Shown piece by piece: positions 47,412-56,194 of a DNA stretch of 64,000 nt. Each line of letters opens with the position of its first letter. Within the stretch, counting starts at the first letter, position 1. The notes under the pieces were generated by a model that saw only the letters and a program-made list of their open reading frames with translations, was not told the origin of the DNA and ran no database searches. The position numbers were made by a program, and so were the translations under genes. Source of the DNA: Alicycliphilus sp. UBA6560 (GTDB lineage: Bacteria; Pseudomonadota; Gammaproteobacteria; Burkholderiales; Burkholderiaceae_C); assembly GCA_002434305.1 (NCBI GenBank), contig DJJU01000012.1, positions 186,001 to 250,000 of the forward strand. Direction: 5' to 3'.

Positions 47412-48548
47412 TCAGTAGCTGGCCAGCGGCTTGGCCTTGCCGCTCTCGAAGGTCATGACCACCACAGGCGCCTTCACGCGGTTGCCTTTGGCGTCGTAGG
47501 CGTAGTCGCCCATCACGCCCTTGTAGGTGTTCTGGTGCATGTACGCGCCCACCTTGGCAGGGTCGACGGAGCCGGTCTTTTCCATGGCTTGACCGATGTT
47601 CATGACCTGGTCGTAGTAGAACGGGCCGTACACGTCGGGCGCCTGGCCGTAGCGCTTCTTGAACTTGTCCTGGAAGGCCTTGGCGCCCGCGTCGCTGTCC
47701 ATCAACATGCCGGCGTAGGCGCAGTACACCACGCCATCCACGGCGTCGCCGCCCAGCTTGGGCATTTCGGGACTGCACAGGGTGTCGCCGCCCAGCAGCT
47801 TGGCGTTGATGCCCAGCTGCTTGATCTGGCGCGCCATGGGGGCGGCCTGCGGGGCGTAGCCGCCGTAGAAGATGGCCTCGGGCTGCTTGGCCTTGATGTT
47901 GGTGAGGATGGCCATGAAGTCGGTGGCCTTGTCGGTCGTGAACTCGCGGCCCACCACGGTCATTCCCAGCTTTTGCGCCTCCTTGGCGAACTCGTCCGCC
48001 AGGCCCTGGCCGAAGGCCGTGCGGTCGTCGATCACGGCGACCTTCTTGGCCTTCAGGTCCTTGGCGGCATAGGCGGCCATGTTGGCGCCAGCCTGCACGT
48101 CGCTGGCGACAATGCGAAACAGGTTCTTGTAGCCGGCCTCGGTGATCTTGGGGTTGGTGCCCACGGTGGAGACCAGGGTGCCGCCCTTGTCGTACTCGCG
48201 CGATGCGGGGATGGTCACGCCCGAGCAGTACGGGCCCATGACGTAGCGCACGCCGGTGTCGACGAACTTCTGCGCCACGGCCACGCCGGCCTTGGCGTCG
48301 CACTGGTCGTCCTCGGAGACGACCTCGAACTTCAGCGTCTTGCCGCCCACGTTGATCTTGCGTGCGTTCAGCTCCTCGACGGCCAGGCGCACGCCGTTGT
48401 CGTTGTCGCGGCCGGCAAAGGTGTTGGGGCCGGACAGCGGGCCGCTATGGCCGATCTTGACGACCTGCTCCTGGGCGAAGGCGCCCGTGGCGCAGACGAG
48501 TGCGGCCGCGGCGAGGGCGGAAGATTTGAACGAAAAGAAGAAAGACAT
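47412..48548 (-). CDS. Branched-chain amino acid ABC transporter, substrate-binding protein (LivK type)
   Basis: 378 residues with a signal peptide (FKSSALAAAALVCATGAFAQ). The type I periplasmic binding fold is recognisable from VVKIGHSGPLSGPNTFAGRD, NGVRLAVEELNA, YVMGPYCSGVTIPASREYD and VAVIDDRTAFGQGLADEFAK. Two Cys (EDDQCDAKAG and GPYCSG) correspond to the LivK disulfide. It lies 11 kb away from the livHMGF cluster at 59736-63326, which lacks its own binding protein within the window, so it may serve that transporter. Its ligand could be Leu/Ile/Val or another small molecule. Confidence 0.93.
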   Translation of the reverse strand: MSFFFSFKSSALAAAALVCATGAFAQEQVVKIGHSGPLSGPNTFAGRDNDNGVRLAVEELNARKINVGGKTLKFEVVSEDDQCDAKAGVAVAQKFVDTGVRYVMGPYCSGVTIPASREYDKGGTLVSTVGTNPKITEAGYKNLFRIVASDVQAGANMAAYAAKDLKAKKVAVIDDRTAFGQGLADEFAKEAQKLGMTVVGREFTTDKATDFMAILTNIKAKQPEAIFYGGYAPQAAPMARQIKQLGINAKLLGGDTLCSPEMPKLGGDAVDGVVYCAYAGMLMDSDAGAKAFQDKFKKRYGQAPDVYGPFYYDQVMNIGQAMEKTGSVDPAKVGAYMHQNTYKGVMGDYAYDAKGNRVKAPVVVMTFESGKAKPLASY

Positions 48549-48642
48549 GGCGAAGTCTCCGATGGGAACACTGTTTGGAAGGCCGCGGGCCTGCTGGTGG
48601 GCAGGCCCGGGCACTGTGTGCCTGGGTACAGGCAGCCTTTGA

Positions 48643-49233
48643 TTATCCCGCCTGCGGGGGGACGAAAAAATGCGTGCGGTAGTGCGCCAGCTCGTCAATG
48701 GATTCGTACACGTCCGCCAGCGCCGTATGCCGCTGGGCCTTCTTGAAGCTGGAGTAGGCCTCGGGCTTCCAGCGCCGGGCCAGCTCCTTGAGCGTGCTCA
48801 CGTCCAGGTTGCGATAGTGGAAGAACGCCTCCAGCCTCGGCATGTACTTCACCAGGAAGCGCCGGTCCTGGCCGATGCTGTTGCCGCACATCAGGGCCTT
48901 GCCCTTGGGCACGTAGCGCTTGAGGAAGGTCAGCAGTTCTTCCTCGGCCTGCGCCTCGGTGACGGTGGACATGCGCACCTTCTCGATCAGGCCACTGCGT
49001 CCGTGCGTGCCCTTGTTCCAGGCGTCCATGGCGCCCAGCAGTTCGTCGCTCTGGTGGATGACAAGGACCGGACCCTCGATGCGTGGGGAGAGGTCGGGGC
49101 CGGTGACGACCACGGCGATCTCCAGCAGTCGCTCTTTCTCGGGGTCGAGGCCGGACATTTCGCAGTCCAGCCAGACCAGGTTCAGGTCGGATTTGGCCAA
49201 GGTGGGGGAAGCAGTGGGCGCGGTGTCGGTCAT
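48643..49233 (-). CDS. orn: Oligoribonuclease
   Basis: 196 residues, DEDDh 3'-5' exonuclease: ExoI LVWLDCEMSGLDPEKERLLE (D and E), ExoII GNSIGQDRRFL, ExoIII with HTALADV (the catalytic His and final Asp). It degrades 2-5-mers, including pGpG from c-di-GMP turnover, which links it loosely to the diguanylate cyclase nearby. ATG 49233 gives the family N-terminus with a short Thr/Ala extension. It is divergent from the M48 protease gene. Confidence 0.96.
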   Translation of the reverse strand: MTDTAPTASPTLAKSDLNLVWLDCEMSGLDPEKERLLEIAVVVTGPDLSPRIEGPVLVIHQSDELLGAMDAWNKGTHGRSGLIEKVRMSTVTEAQAEEELLTFLKRYVPKGKALMCGNSIGQDRRFLVKYMPRLEAFFHYRNLDVSTLKELARRWKPEAYSSFKKAQRHTALADVYESIDELAHYRTHFFVPPQAG

Positions 49234-49287
49234 CCGGCCGATTTTCACCGATAGCCGCAGGCCCCCAGGCTCTAAACTGCGGCGTCC

Positions 49288-50592
49288 ATGCCCTCGCTTC
49301 TTTCCCCTTCCCTCCTGCTGACCTACGCCTTCGCCGCTGCCCTGGTGGCCGGGTTGCTGCTGAAATTCTGGCTGGCCTCGCGCCAGGTGCGCCACGTGGC
49401 GCAGCATCGCGGCGCCGTACCCGCGCCGTTTGCCGCGCGCATCGCGCTGACCGCGCACCAGAAGGCGGCCGACTACACGCTGGCGCGCACGCGCTTTGGC
49501 CTGCTGCAGCTGGCCTTTGGTTCGGCCGTGCTGCTGGGCTGGACACTGCTGGGCGGGCTGGACGCGCTGAACCAGGCGCTGCTGGCCTGGCTGGGCGGCG
49601 GCATGCTTCAGCAGCTGGCGCTGCTGGGCTGCTTTGCCCTCATCAGCGGCCTGCTGGATCTGCCGGTGCAGCTGTACCAGACCTTCGTGCTGGAGCAGCG
49701 CTTCGGCTTCAACCAGATGACGCCCCGGCTGTGGCTGGCCGACCTGACCAAGTCCACGCTGCTGGTCGCCCTCATCGGCCTGCCGCTGGCCGCGCTGGTG
49801 CTGTGGCTGATGCACGCTGCCGGCCCGCTCTGGTGGCTGTGGGCCTGGGCTGCGTGGATGGGCTTCAACCTGCTGCTGATGGTGGTCTACCCGCTCTTCA
49901 TCGCGCCCCTGTTCAACAAGTTCCAGCCGCTGGCGGACGAAGCGCTGCGCACCCGCGTCACGGCGCTGATGCAGCGCTGCGGCTTCACCGCCCGCGGCCT
50001 GTTCGTGATGGACGGCAGCCGCCGCAGTGCGCACGCCAACGCCTACTTCACCGGTTTTGGTGCGGCCAAGCGCGTGGTGTTCTACGACACGCTGCTCAAG
50101 CAGCTCTCGGGCGACGAGGTCGAGGCCGTGCTGGCCCACGAGCTGGGGCACTTCCACCACAAGCACATCGCGCGGCGGCTGGTAGCCCTGTTCGCCCTGA
50201 CCCTGGTCGGCTTTGCGCTGCTGGGCTGGCTGTCCACGCGCGGCTGGTTCTACACCGGCCTGGGCGTGGTGCCCAACCTGTCGCTGGATGGCTCCGCGCC
50301 CAACGACGCGCTGGCGCTGCTGCTGTTTCTGCTGGCGGCACCGGTGTTCACCGTGTTCCTCACGCCCCTGATGGCGCAACTGTCGCGCAAGCACGAGTTC
50401 CAGGCGGACGCCTATGCCGCCGCTCAGGCGGACGGCGGGCAGCTGGCCTCGGCCCTGCTCAAGCTCTACGAGGACAATGCCTCCACGCTGACGCCCGACC
50501 CGGTGTACGCGCGGTTCTACTACTCCCACCCCCCGGCCACGGAGCGCCTGGCGCGTCTGCCGGCCGCCCCGCTGCAAGGTGCCACGCCATGA
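49288..50592 (+). CDS. M48 (Ste24-type) membrane metallopeptidase
   Basis: 434 residues. At least five hydrophobic segments precede and flank the zinc site; the active site is VLAHELGHFHHKH (HExxH), with the third ligand Glu in SRKHEFQADAYAA. The N-terminal part resembles CAAX prenyl protease 1/Ste24 (DLPVQLYQTFVLEQRFGFNQM). In bacteria such enzymes take part in membrane protein quality control. It overlaps phhB by ATGA, and phhB in turn overlaps rsgA, so the three form a tight operon. Confidence 0.93.
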   Translation: MPSLLSPSLLLTYAFAAALVAGLLLKFWLASRQVRHVAQHRGAVPAPFAARIALTAHQKAADYTLARTRFGLLQLAFGSAVLLGWTLLGGLDALNQALLAWLGGGMLQQLALLGCFALISGLLDLPVQLYQTFVLEQRFGFNQMTPRLWLADLTKSTLLVALIGLPLAALVLWLMHAAGPLWWLWAWAAWMGFNLLLMVVYPLFIAPLFNKFQPLADEALRTRVTALMQRCGFTARGLFVMDGSRRSAHANAYFTGFGAAKRVVFYDTLLKQLSGDEVEAVLAHELGHFHHKHIARRLVALFALTLVGFALLGWLSTRGWFYTGLGVVPNLSLDGSAPNDALALLLFLLAAPVFTVFLTPLMAQLSRKHEFQADAYAAAQADGGQLASALLKLYEDNASTLTPDPVYARFYYSHPPATERLARLPAAPLQGATP

Positions 50593-50951
50593 CCACGACC
50601 ACCCCCTCCTCCATGCTGCCGAAGAAAGACTGGTCGCGCGAAAGCCGGCGCGCCCTGGGCCCCACCGAGGTGGTGGCGCAGCTCGGCCTGCTGCCCGGCT
50701 GGCGCCTGGCCGGTGACGGCGACCAGGTCGCCATCGAGAAGACCTTCACCTTCGCCAACTACCACGAGACCATGGCCTTCGTGAACGCCGTGGCCTTCAT
50801 CGCCCACGTGCAGGATCACCACCCCGACCTGTCCGTGCACTACGGCCGCTGCGTGGTGCGCCTGAACACGCACGACGTGGGCGGCATCTCGGCCACGGAC
50901 ATCGACTGCGCCACGCGCATCGAGGCCCTGCTCTCGCTACAGCCCGCATGA
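50589..50951 (+). CDS. phhB: Pterin-4a-carbinolamine dehydratase
   Basis: 120 residues. The active-site motif is present: FIAHVQDHHPDLSVHYGR followed by VVRLNTHDVGGISATDID (His-His-Pro ... Asp). It recycles the 4a-hydroxytetrahydropterin made by phenylalanine hydroxylase and can also act as a dimerisation cofactor. The N-terminal ~30 residues (KDWSRESRRALGPTEVVAQL) are slightly longer than the minimal family. It overlaps both neighbours by four bases, which suggests coupling rather than a shared function. Confidence 0.93.
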   Translation: MTTTTPSSMLPKKDWSRESRRALGPTEVVAQLGLLPGWRLAGDGDQVAIEKTFTFANYHETMAFVNAVAFIAHVQDHHPDLSVHYGRCVVRLNTHDVGGISATDIDCATRIEALLSLQPA

Positions 50952-51892
50952 GCGAGCGCGAAGGCCTGGTGGTGGCCAGCCACGGCCGCCACTGCGTGGT
51001 GGAGACCGGCGACGGCCAGCGCCGCATCTGCCATCCCCGCGGCAAGAAGGCCTCGGCCGTCGTGGGCGACCGCGTGCTGTGGCGCGCCCCGGCGCCCGGC
51101 CAAGGCGATGAGGGCACGATCGAGAAGGTGCTGCCGCGGCGCAACCTGTTTTATCGTCAGGACGAGGTGCGCACCAAGTCGTTTGCCGCCAATTTGGACC
51201 AGGTGCTGGTGCTGATCGCCGCCGAGCCGGTGTTCTCGGAAAGCCAGCTGACCCGGGCGCTGATCGCCTGCGAGGCCGCCGGCATCACGGCGCTCATCGC
51301 GCTGAACAAGAGCGACCTGGTCGAGCCCTTCGCCCGCGCCTGGGAGCGCCTGTGGCCCTACCGGCACATGGCCGGCGAAGGCGGCGCGGCCCACCACTAC
51401 CGCGTGCTGCCGCTGTCGCTGGCCGAATCCAGCGAGGTGGACCGCGAGGCCCTGCTGGCGCTGCTGGAAGGCAAGACCACGCTGGTGTTGGGCCCCTCGG
51501 GCGCCGGCAAGAGCACGCTGGTCAATTTGCTGGTGCCCGGCGCCGCGGCGCAGACGGGCGAGATCTCGCAGGCGCTGAACTCCGGCCGGCACACGACCAC
51601 CAGCACCCAGCTGTACTGGATCGACCCAGGGCGCCACACGGCACTCATTGACTCGCCGGGCTTCCAAGAATTCGGCCTGCGCCACCTAGCACCCACCGAC
51701 CTGGCGCGCTGCATGCCGGACATCGCCGCCCACGCCGGCGAATGCCGCTTCTACAACTGCACCCACCTGCACGAGCCAGGCTGCGCCGTCATGGCCCACG
51801 TGGGCGAGGCGCGCGAGGCCGGCGCCATCAGCGTGCAGCGCCACCGCATCTACGGCGAGCTGTTCGCCGAGCTGAGCCAGAGCCGCTATTGA
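50948..51892 (+). CDS. rsgA: Ribosome small-subunit-dependent GTPase A
   Basis: 314 residues with the circular permutation of RsgA: OB-fold N-terminus (GLVVASHGRHCVVETGDGQR), then G4 ALNKSDLV, G1 VLGPSGAGKSTLVN, the switch region HTTTSTQLYWID, G3 LIDSPGFQEFG, and a C-terminal zinc knuckle ECRFYNCTHLHEPGCAV (Cys, Cys, His, Cys). It assists late maturation of the 30S subunit. ATG 50948 overlaps the phhB stop. Confidence 0.96.
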   Translation: MSEREGLVVASHGRHCVVETGDGQRRICHPRGKKASAVVGDRVLWRAPAPGQGDEGTIEKVLPRRNLFYRQDEVRTKSFAANLDQVLVLIAAEPVFSESQLTRALIACEAAGITALIALNKSDLVEPFARAWERLWPYRHMAGEGGAAHHYRVLPLSLAESSEVDREALLALLEGKTTLVLGPSGAGKSTLVNLLVPGAAAQTGEISQALNSGRHTTTSTQLYWIDPGRHTALIDSPGFQEFGLRHLAPTDLARCMPDIAAHAGECRFYNCTHLHEPGCAVMAHVGEAREAGAISVQRHRIYGELFAELSQSRY

Positions 51893-51902
51893 TTAGGCAT
51901 CA

Positions 51903-51959
51903 AATCGGCCTCCAACGCCTGTCCAGAAAGCGCCAGCAGCTATAAAAAAGATAGCTTTC
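51903..51959. repeat. Dispersed repeat copy between rsgA and the CbiB-like gene
   Basis: The plus strand reads TCGGCCTCCAACGCCTGTCC, then AAAGCGCCAGCAGCTATAAA, ending in a short inverted repeat (AGCTAT ... ATAGCT). It occupies the gap between two convergent genes and may function as a terminator. Confidence 0.85.
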
Positions 51960-52944
51960 AGCCCAGCAGCCGGGCCAGCGTGAGCAGCGCCAGCAGCAAC
52001 ATCCACACCACCACCGAACGCCAGACCAGCCCAACCACGCTGCGCAGGTGGCCCACCTCGGGCTCGCGCCCAGGCGTGCTGTCGCTGTCGCCCAGTTCGG
52101 CGCCGGCCTCGAAGCCGGGCGTGACGTAGGCGTCGGCGCTGGCCTTGCGTAGCGCCTCGCCGCCCAGGCGCACGTTGATGGCGCCAGCCGTGGCCGCCAG
52201 GATCACGCCGTCGTTGTCGCTGGGAAAGCGCTGGGCGTGGAAGCGCCAGCCCTCGATGGCTTCCTCGAAGCTGCCGACCACCGCAAAGCACAACGCCGTC
52301 AGGCGCGCCGGCACCCAGTCAATGACCGTCCAGGCCTGCGCGGCCACGGTCTGCAGCGCGCTGCTCGCCGGGTGGGCGGTGGCGGTGTGTGGCGCCCAGT
52401 AGCGCGCCACGAACTCCGCCAGCCGGTACAGCACCGCACCTGCCGGTCCCAGGCCCAGCGCGGCGCACACCGAATACCAGGCCAGCACGCCGAACACGTG
52501 GCGGTGCGCGGCGATCACCGAGTATTCAATGACGTGGCGCACCACCTCGCTGCGGGGCAGCTCGCTGGCGTCCACCTGCTTCCACTGCGCCAGGCGGGCA
52601 CGGGCACCAGCGGCGTCGCCCTCCTCCAGCGCATCGCGGATGCCGGTGAAGTGGTGGCTGAACTGGCGAAAGCCCAGCGTGACGTAGAGCACGGCCACGT
52701 TCCACACCAGGGCCAGCGGCCAGCCGATGAAATGCAGCAGCGCCCAGTACACGCCCAGCACCGCCAGCGGCGGCAGCAGCACGCCCAGGGCCCAGGCCAC
52801 CCAGGCGTGCTGGGAGCTGCCGGCGTCGAAGTTGCGGTTGACCGACAGGGCCCAGGCACGCAGGCCGGCGTGCATGGGGTTGCTGCGCGCCAGCGGCCGC
52901 GCCTGCTCGATCAGCAGTGCAAACAGGATGGCGAAGAAACTCAT
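51958..52944 (-). CDS. CobD/CbiB-family membrane protein
   Basis: 328 residues with several membrane segments (LGVLLPPLAVLGVYWALLHF, LALVWNVAVLYVTLGF, VVGLVWRSVVVWMLLLALL). Blocks FRQFSHHFTGIRDALEEGD, VIEYSVIAAHRHVFGVLAWY and FPSDNDGVILAATAGAINVRLGG correspond to CbiB/CobD, which attaches aminopropanol to adenosylcobyric acid. No other cobalamin gene is in the window, and this family variant is widespread in bacteria without the rest of the pathway, so an unrelated membrane function (it also resembles AmpE) is possible. ATG 52944 is chosen. Confidence 0.8.
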   Translation of the reverse strand: MSFFAILFALLIEQARPLARSNPMHAGLRAWALSVNRNFDAGSSQHAWVAWALGVLLPPLAVLGVYWALLHFIGWPLALVWNVAVLYVTLGFRQFSHHFTGIRDALEEGDAAGARARLAQWKQVDASELPRSEVVRHVIEYSVIAAHRHVFGVLAWYSVCAALGLGPAGAVLYRLAEFVARYWAPHTATAHPASSALQTVAAQAWTVIDWVPARLTALCFAVVGSFEEAIEGWRFHAQRFPSDNDGVILAATAGAINVRLGGEALRKASADAYVTPGFEAGAELGDSDSTPGREPEVGHLRSVVGLVWRSVVVWMLLLALLTLARLLG

Positions 52945-52990
52945 GGCGGGCAATCATAGCGGCGCAGGTGGCGCGCTCCGTCCAGCGCTT

Positions 52991-53674
52991 TCAGGCGCTG
53001 AGGAAGCGGTAGAGGTTGCGCAGCATGCCGGCCGTGGCACCCCAGATGAAGCGCGCCTTGTCGCCATCCTGGTAGGGCATGGCGAACCATTCGCGCTGGT
53101 GGCCCTGCCAGCGCAGCAGGTGGCGCTGGTGGTGCGAGGGGTCCAGCAGGTAGTCCAGCGGCACCTCGAACACGTCCGCCACCTCGTGCGGATTGGGATG
53201 CAGCGGTGCGCCCGGGCGCACCAGGCCGACCACGGGCGTGACGATGAAGGAGGTTCCCGTCACATACACCGGCAGGTGGCCCAGCACCTCCACGGCCGCC
53301 GGCTCCAGGCCGACCTCCTCGTGCGCCTCGCGCAGCGCCGTGGCGGCGGCGTCCACGTCGCCCGGGTCGGTGCGCCCGCCGGGGAAAGCCACCTGGCCGG
53401 AGTGCGTGGACAGGTGGGCCGTGCGCTCGGTCAGCAACACCGTGGGGCGCTCGTGCAGCACGATGGGCACCAGCACCGCGGCCTTGGCCGGCTGGCGGTC
53501 GGCGAACTTGGGCTCGCAGCGGATCTCGGGCGCCCAGGGCGGCGGCGCGGCAAAGCGCCGGCGCAGCGCATCGGGCAGTTGCTCGGCCGGCGCCACGCGC
53601 GGCAGGTGCGCGTCCACGCCGATGACGGGCACGGTGCGAGGGTCGAAAACGGGCAGACTGGGGGGCAGCGGCAT
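52991..53674 (-). CDS. CoA pyrophosphatase (NUDIX, NudL-like)
   Basis: 227 residues. The NUDIX box is GGRTDPGDVDAAATALREAH-EEVGL and is preceded by the NudL/CoAse signature LLTERTAHLSTHSGQVAFPG. These enzymes hydrolyse coenzyme A to phosphopantetheine and 3',5'-ADP. It follows the rplS terminator and lies head-on to nothing; 46 bases separate its end from the CbiB-like start. Confidence 0.92.
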   Translation of the reverse strand: MPLPPSLPVFDPRTVPVIGVDAHLPRVAPAEQLPDALRRRFAAPPPWAPEIRCEPKFADRQPAKAAVLVPIVLHERPTVLLTERTAHLSTHSGQVAFPGGRTDPGDVDAAATALREAHEEVGLEPAAVEVLGHLPVYVTGTSFIVTPVVGLVRPGAPLHPNPHEVADVFEVPLDYLLDPSHHQRHLLRWQGHQREWFAMPYQDGDKARFIWGATAGMLRNLYRFLSA

Positions 53675-53730
53675 CGCAGGGATGACAGGGAAATGCGGGG
53701 ACGGGCAGGCGTGCCGGAAAAAGAAGACCC

Positions 53731-53769
53731 AAAAAAAACGCTACAGGGCCGAAGCACTGTAGCGTTTTT
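53731..53769 (-). terminator. Terminator of the rpsP-rimM-trmD-rplS operon
   Basis: AAAAACGCTACAG (53734-53746) and CTGTAGCGTTTTT (53757-53769) form a 13-bp stem with A and T runs on both sides. It lies 47 bases beyond the rplS stop and can act in both directions. Confidence 0.93.
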
Positions 53770-53815
53770 CCCGAACCCTGGCGGGCGCCTGGTGGCGCCC
53801 GTCGGGTGCCTATCC

Positions 53816-54199
53816 TTACGCGGCGGTCGGAGCGACCTTGACGCGCGAGGGCAGCTTTTCCTTGATGCGGGCCGACTTGCCGCTGCGGCTGCGCAGGTAG
53901 TAAAGCTTGGCACGGCGCACGTCGCCGCGGCGCTTGACTTCGATGCCGGCGATCAGCGGGCTGTAGGTCTGGAACGTGCGCTCCACGCCTTCGCCGCTGG
54001 AGATCTTGCGCACCGTAAAGCCGCTGTTCAGGCCGCGGTTGCGCTTGGCGATCACCACGCCTTCATAGGCCTGCACGCGCTTGCGGGCACCTTCCACCAC
54101 GTTCACGCTGACGATCACGGTGTCGCCGGGGCCGAACTGGGGAATGTTCTTGTTCAAGCGGGCGATTTCTTCCTGCTCGAGGGTCTGGATGAGGTTCAT
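53816..54199 (-). CDS. rplS: 50S ribosomal protein L19
   Basis: 127 residues: MNLIQTLEQEEIARLNKNIP, FGPGDTVIVSVNVVEGARKR, YEGVVIAKRNRGLNSGFTVR and LYYLRSRSGKSARIKEKL are all L19 signatures. L19 lies at the subunit interface. It is the last gene of the conserved rpsP-rimM-trmD-rplS operon; 124 bases separate it from trmD, more than between the other genes. Confidence 0.98.
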   Translation of the reverse strand: MNLIQTLEQEEIARLNKNIPQFGPGDTVIVSVNVVEGARKRVQAYEGVVIAKRNRGLNSGFTVRKISSGEGVERTFQTYSPLIAGIEVKRRGDVRRAKLYYLRSRSGKSARIKEKLPSRVKVAPTAA

Positions 54200-54323
54200 G
54201 GTTGCACTCGAATGCGATCTTGTCCGCGCCAGGATTGGCATGCGGCGCCACGATTGGCGCCTGTGTGCTGTGCTTGGAATGTTGCGGTGCGCAGCGGCCG
54301 GCCAGAGGATCGAAAGCCCGCCA

Positions 54324-55091
54324 TTATAGCAAGGGCGGCGTTCGAGACAAAAACGCCTCATCCTCGCGCGTGATGCGGCCCTGCTGGCGCGCCTGATCCA
54401 ACAGGTCGGGACGATGCCGTGCGGTGACGGCCAGGCGCTGCTGGCGTCGCCAGCGCTCGATCTGCGCGTGGTGGCCCGACAGCAGCTCGGCCGGCACGGC
54501 CTGGCCCTGCCAAGCCTCGGGGCGTGTGTAATGAGGGCAGTCCAGCAGACCGTCCAGCTCGGGGTTGAAGCTGTCGAGCTGGTGGCTGCCGGCGTCGTGT
54601 AGCACGCCGGGCTGCAGGCGCGCCACTGCGTCCAGCAGCGCCATGGCGGCGATCTCGCCGCCGGAGAGCACGAAGTCGCCCAGGCTGATCTGCAGCTGCA
54701 CGTAGCTGTCGATGAAGCGCTGGTCCACGCCTTCGTAACGCCCGCAGAGCAAGATGGCGCCGGCGCCCTCGCTCCAGCCCTGTACGCCGGCATGGTCCAG
54801 CCGCCGGCCGATGGGCGAGAACAGCACCAGTGGCGCCTGCGCGCCCTCGCCTTCCGCCCGCTCGGCACGGATGGCCGCCACGCAGCGCGCCAGCGGCTCG
54901 GCCAGCATGACCATGCCGGGGCCGCCGCCGAAGGGGCGGTCGTCCACACGGCGGTAGTTGCCCTCGGCCCAGTCGCGCGGGTTCCACAGCTGCACCTGCA
55001 CTTGCCCCGAGGCGTAAGCACGGCGCGTCACGCCGCTGGCCAGAAAAGGCGCGAACAGCTCGGGGAACAGCGTGATGACGTCAAAGCGCAT
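54324..55091 (-). CDS. trmD: tRNA (guanine-37-N1)-methyltransferase
   Basis: 255 residues, SPOUT family. MRFDVITLFPELFAPFLASG at the start, DDRPFGGGPGMVMLAEPL, the knotted SAM site LLCGRYEGVDQRFIDSYV with SLGDFVLSGGEIAAM, and the C-terminal LLSGHHAQIERWRRQQRL. It methylates G37 of tRNAs reading CNN codons and prevents frameshifting. It starts 18 bases after rimM. Confidence 0.98.
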   Translation of the reverse strand: MRFDVITLFPELFAPFLASGVTRRAYASGQVQVQLWNPRDWAEGNYRRVDDRPFGGGPGMVMLAEPLARCVAAIRAERAEGEGAQAPLVLFSPIGRRLDHAGVQGWSEGAGAILLCGRYEGVDQRFIDSYVQLQISLGDFVLSGGEIAAMALLDAVARLQPGVLHDAGSHQLDSFNPELDGLLDCPHYTRPEAWQGQAVPAELLSGHHAQIERWRRQQRLAVTARHRPDLLDQARQQGRITREDEAFLSRTPPLL

Positions 55092-55109
55092 GGCGGGCAG
55101 GCGGGTACG

Positions 55110-55685
55110 TCAGAAGTCGGGCTGCCAGTCCACGGTGATGCGTCGCCCGGCGAGGTCCACCTGGTCGACGAAGGCCGAAACGAAGGGCACCAGCCGCTCG
55201 TGCGGCTTGCCATCCTCTTCATAGCTCAGCACCAGTGTGGTTTGCGGACCGGTGGGCAACAGGTCGCGCACGGTGCCCAGGGCCACGCCCTCGCGGTTCA
55301 CCACCTCCAGGCCAATCAGGTCGACCCAGTAGTACTCGTCCTCGCCGGCCGCCGGAAAGCCCGAGCGCGGCACGAAGATGCGCGCGCCGCGCAGGCCCTC
55401 GGCCGCGTCGCGGTCGTCCACGCCGCGGGCCCAGGCCACCACGGCGTCCGAGTGGATGCGCGCCTGGCGGATGTCCAGCTGCACGGTGCCGGCAAAGGTG
55501 TTCTTGCTGCCGCGCTCGGCCGGCTGCAGAAACCAGGTGCGCGCCGACAGCAGGCCCTCGGCATCGCTGCTGTAGGGCAGCACCTTGAACCAGCCCTTGA
55601 CGCCCCAGGCGTCGGCGATGCGGCCGACCTCCACGGCATCGGCCGGCAGTTCGGCGGGGTTCAGCGCGGGCAGCGGGGGTGTCAT
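55110..55685 (-). CDS. rimM: Ribosome maturation factor RimM
   Basis: 191 residues. N-terminal RimM domain (VEVGRIADAWGVKGWFKVLP) and C-terminal PRC barrel (EYYWVDLIGLEVVNREGVAL, LVPFVSAFVDQVDLAGRRIT, VDWQPDF). It helps assemble the 30S head around S19. ATG 55685 is chosen; five codons further upstream a non-ATG start is possible. A terminator-like hairpin lies between rpsP and this gene. Confidence 0.96.
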   Translation of the reverse strand: MTPPLPALNPAELPADAVEVGRIADAWGVKGWFKVLPYSSDAEGLLSARTWFLQPAERGSKNTFAGTVQLDIRQARIHSDAVVAWARGVDDRDAAEGLRGARIFVPRSGFPAAGEDEYYWVDLIGLEVVNREGVALGTVRDLLPTGPQTTLVLSYEEDGKPHERLVPFVSAFVDQVDLAGRRITVDWQPDF

Positions 55686-55728
55686 GGTGGTGCGTGGCAA
55701 AAAGAGAAAGGAAAGAAGGCCATCAAAG

Positions 55729-55768
55729 CAAAAAGGCGAGCCCGCCGGTCATGCCAGCGGGGCTCGCC
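55729..55768 (-). terminator. Internal terminator/attenuator between rpsP and rimM
   Basis: GGCGAGCCC (55735-55743) pairs with GGGCTCGCC (55760-55768), with partial pairing inside, and on the minus strand is followed by a T-rich run (AAAA at 55731-55734 and more A beyond). It lies 27 bases after the rpsP stop and would reduce read-through into rimM, trmD and rplS. Confidence 0.8.
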
Positions 55769-55795
55769 CTGTGCGCTTGGTCGGCCGGGCCGTTA

Positions 55796-56053
55796 TCAGG
55801 CGGCCGGCTGCTGCTTGGCAGCTTGCTTGACCAGGCGTTCCACGGTGGGGGACGCCTGGGCGCCGACGCCCTTCCAGTAGGTCAGGCGGTCCTGGGCGAT
55901 GCGCAGGGTTTCTTCGCCGCCCTTGGCCGAGGGGTTGTAAAAGCCCAGGCGCTCGATGAAACGGCCATCGCGGCGCACGCGCTTGTCGGACACGACGATG
56001 TTGAAGAAAGGACGGCCCTTGGAGCCGCCGCGCGAGAGTCGAATAACGACCAT
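55796..56053 (-). CDS. rpsP: 30S ribosomal protein S16
   Basis: 85 residues: MVVIRLSRGGSKGRPFFNIV, VSDKRVRRDGRFIERLGFYN, PSAKGGEETLRIAQDRLTYW and KGVGAQASPTVERLVKQA identify S16. It is the first gene of the operon. ATG 56053 is the family start. Confidence 0.98.
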   Translation of the reverse strand: MVVIRLSRGGSKGRPFFNIVVSDKRVRRDGRFIERLGFYNPSAKGGEETLRIAQDRLTYWKGVGAQASPTVERLVKQAAKQQPAA

Positions 56054-56194
56054 GATGAATCCTTCGGGTGGAGCAGCCTTTGGCAACAATGCGAAGGCCG
56101 CGTCATTCTTGCCGCGTTTGAGACACGCGACTGGCCACCCGGCCAGCGACACGCAGCAAAGCCCGCGATTATATCCACAACCCTTCCTCCTACC

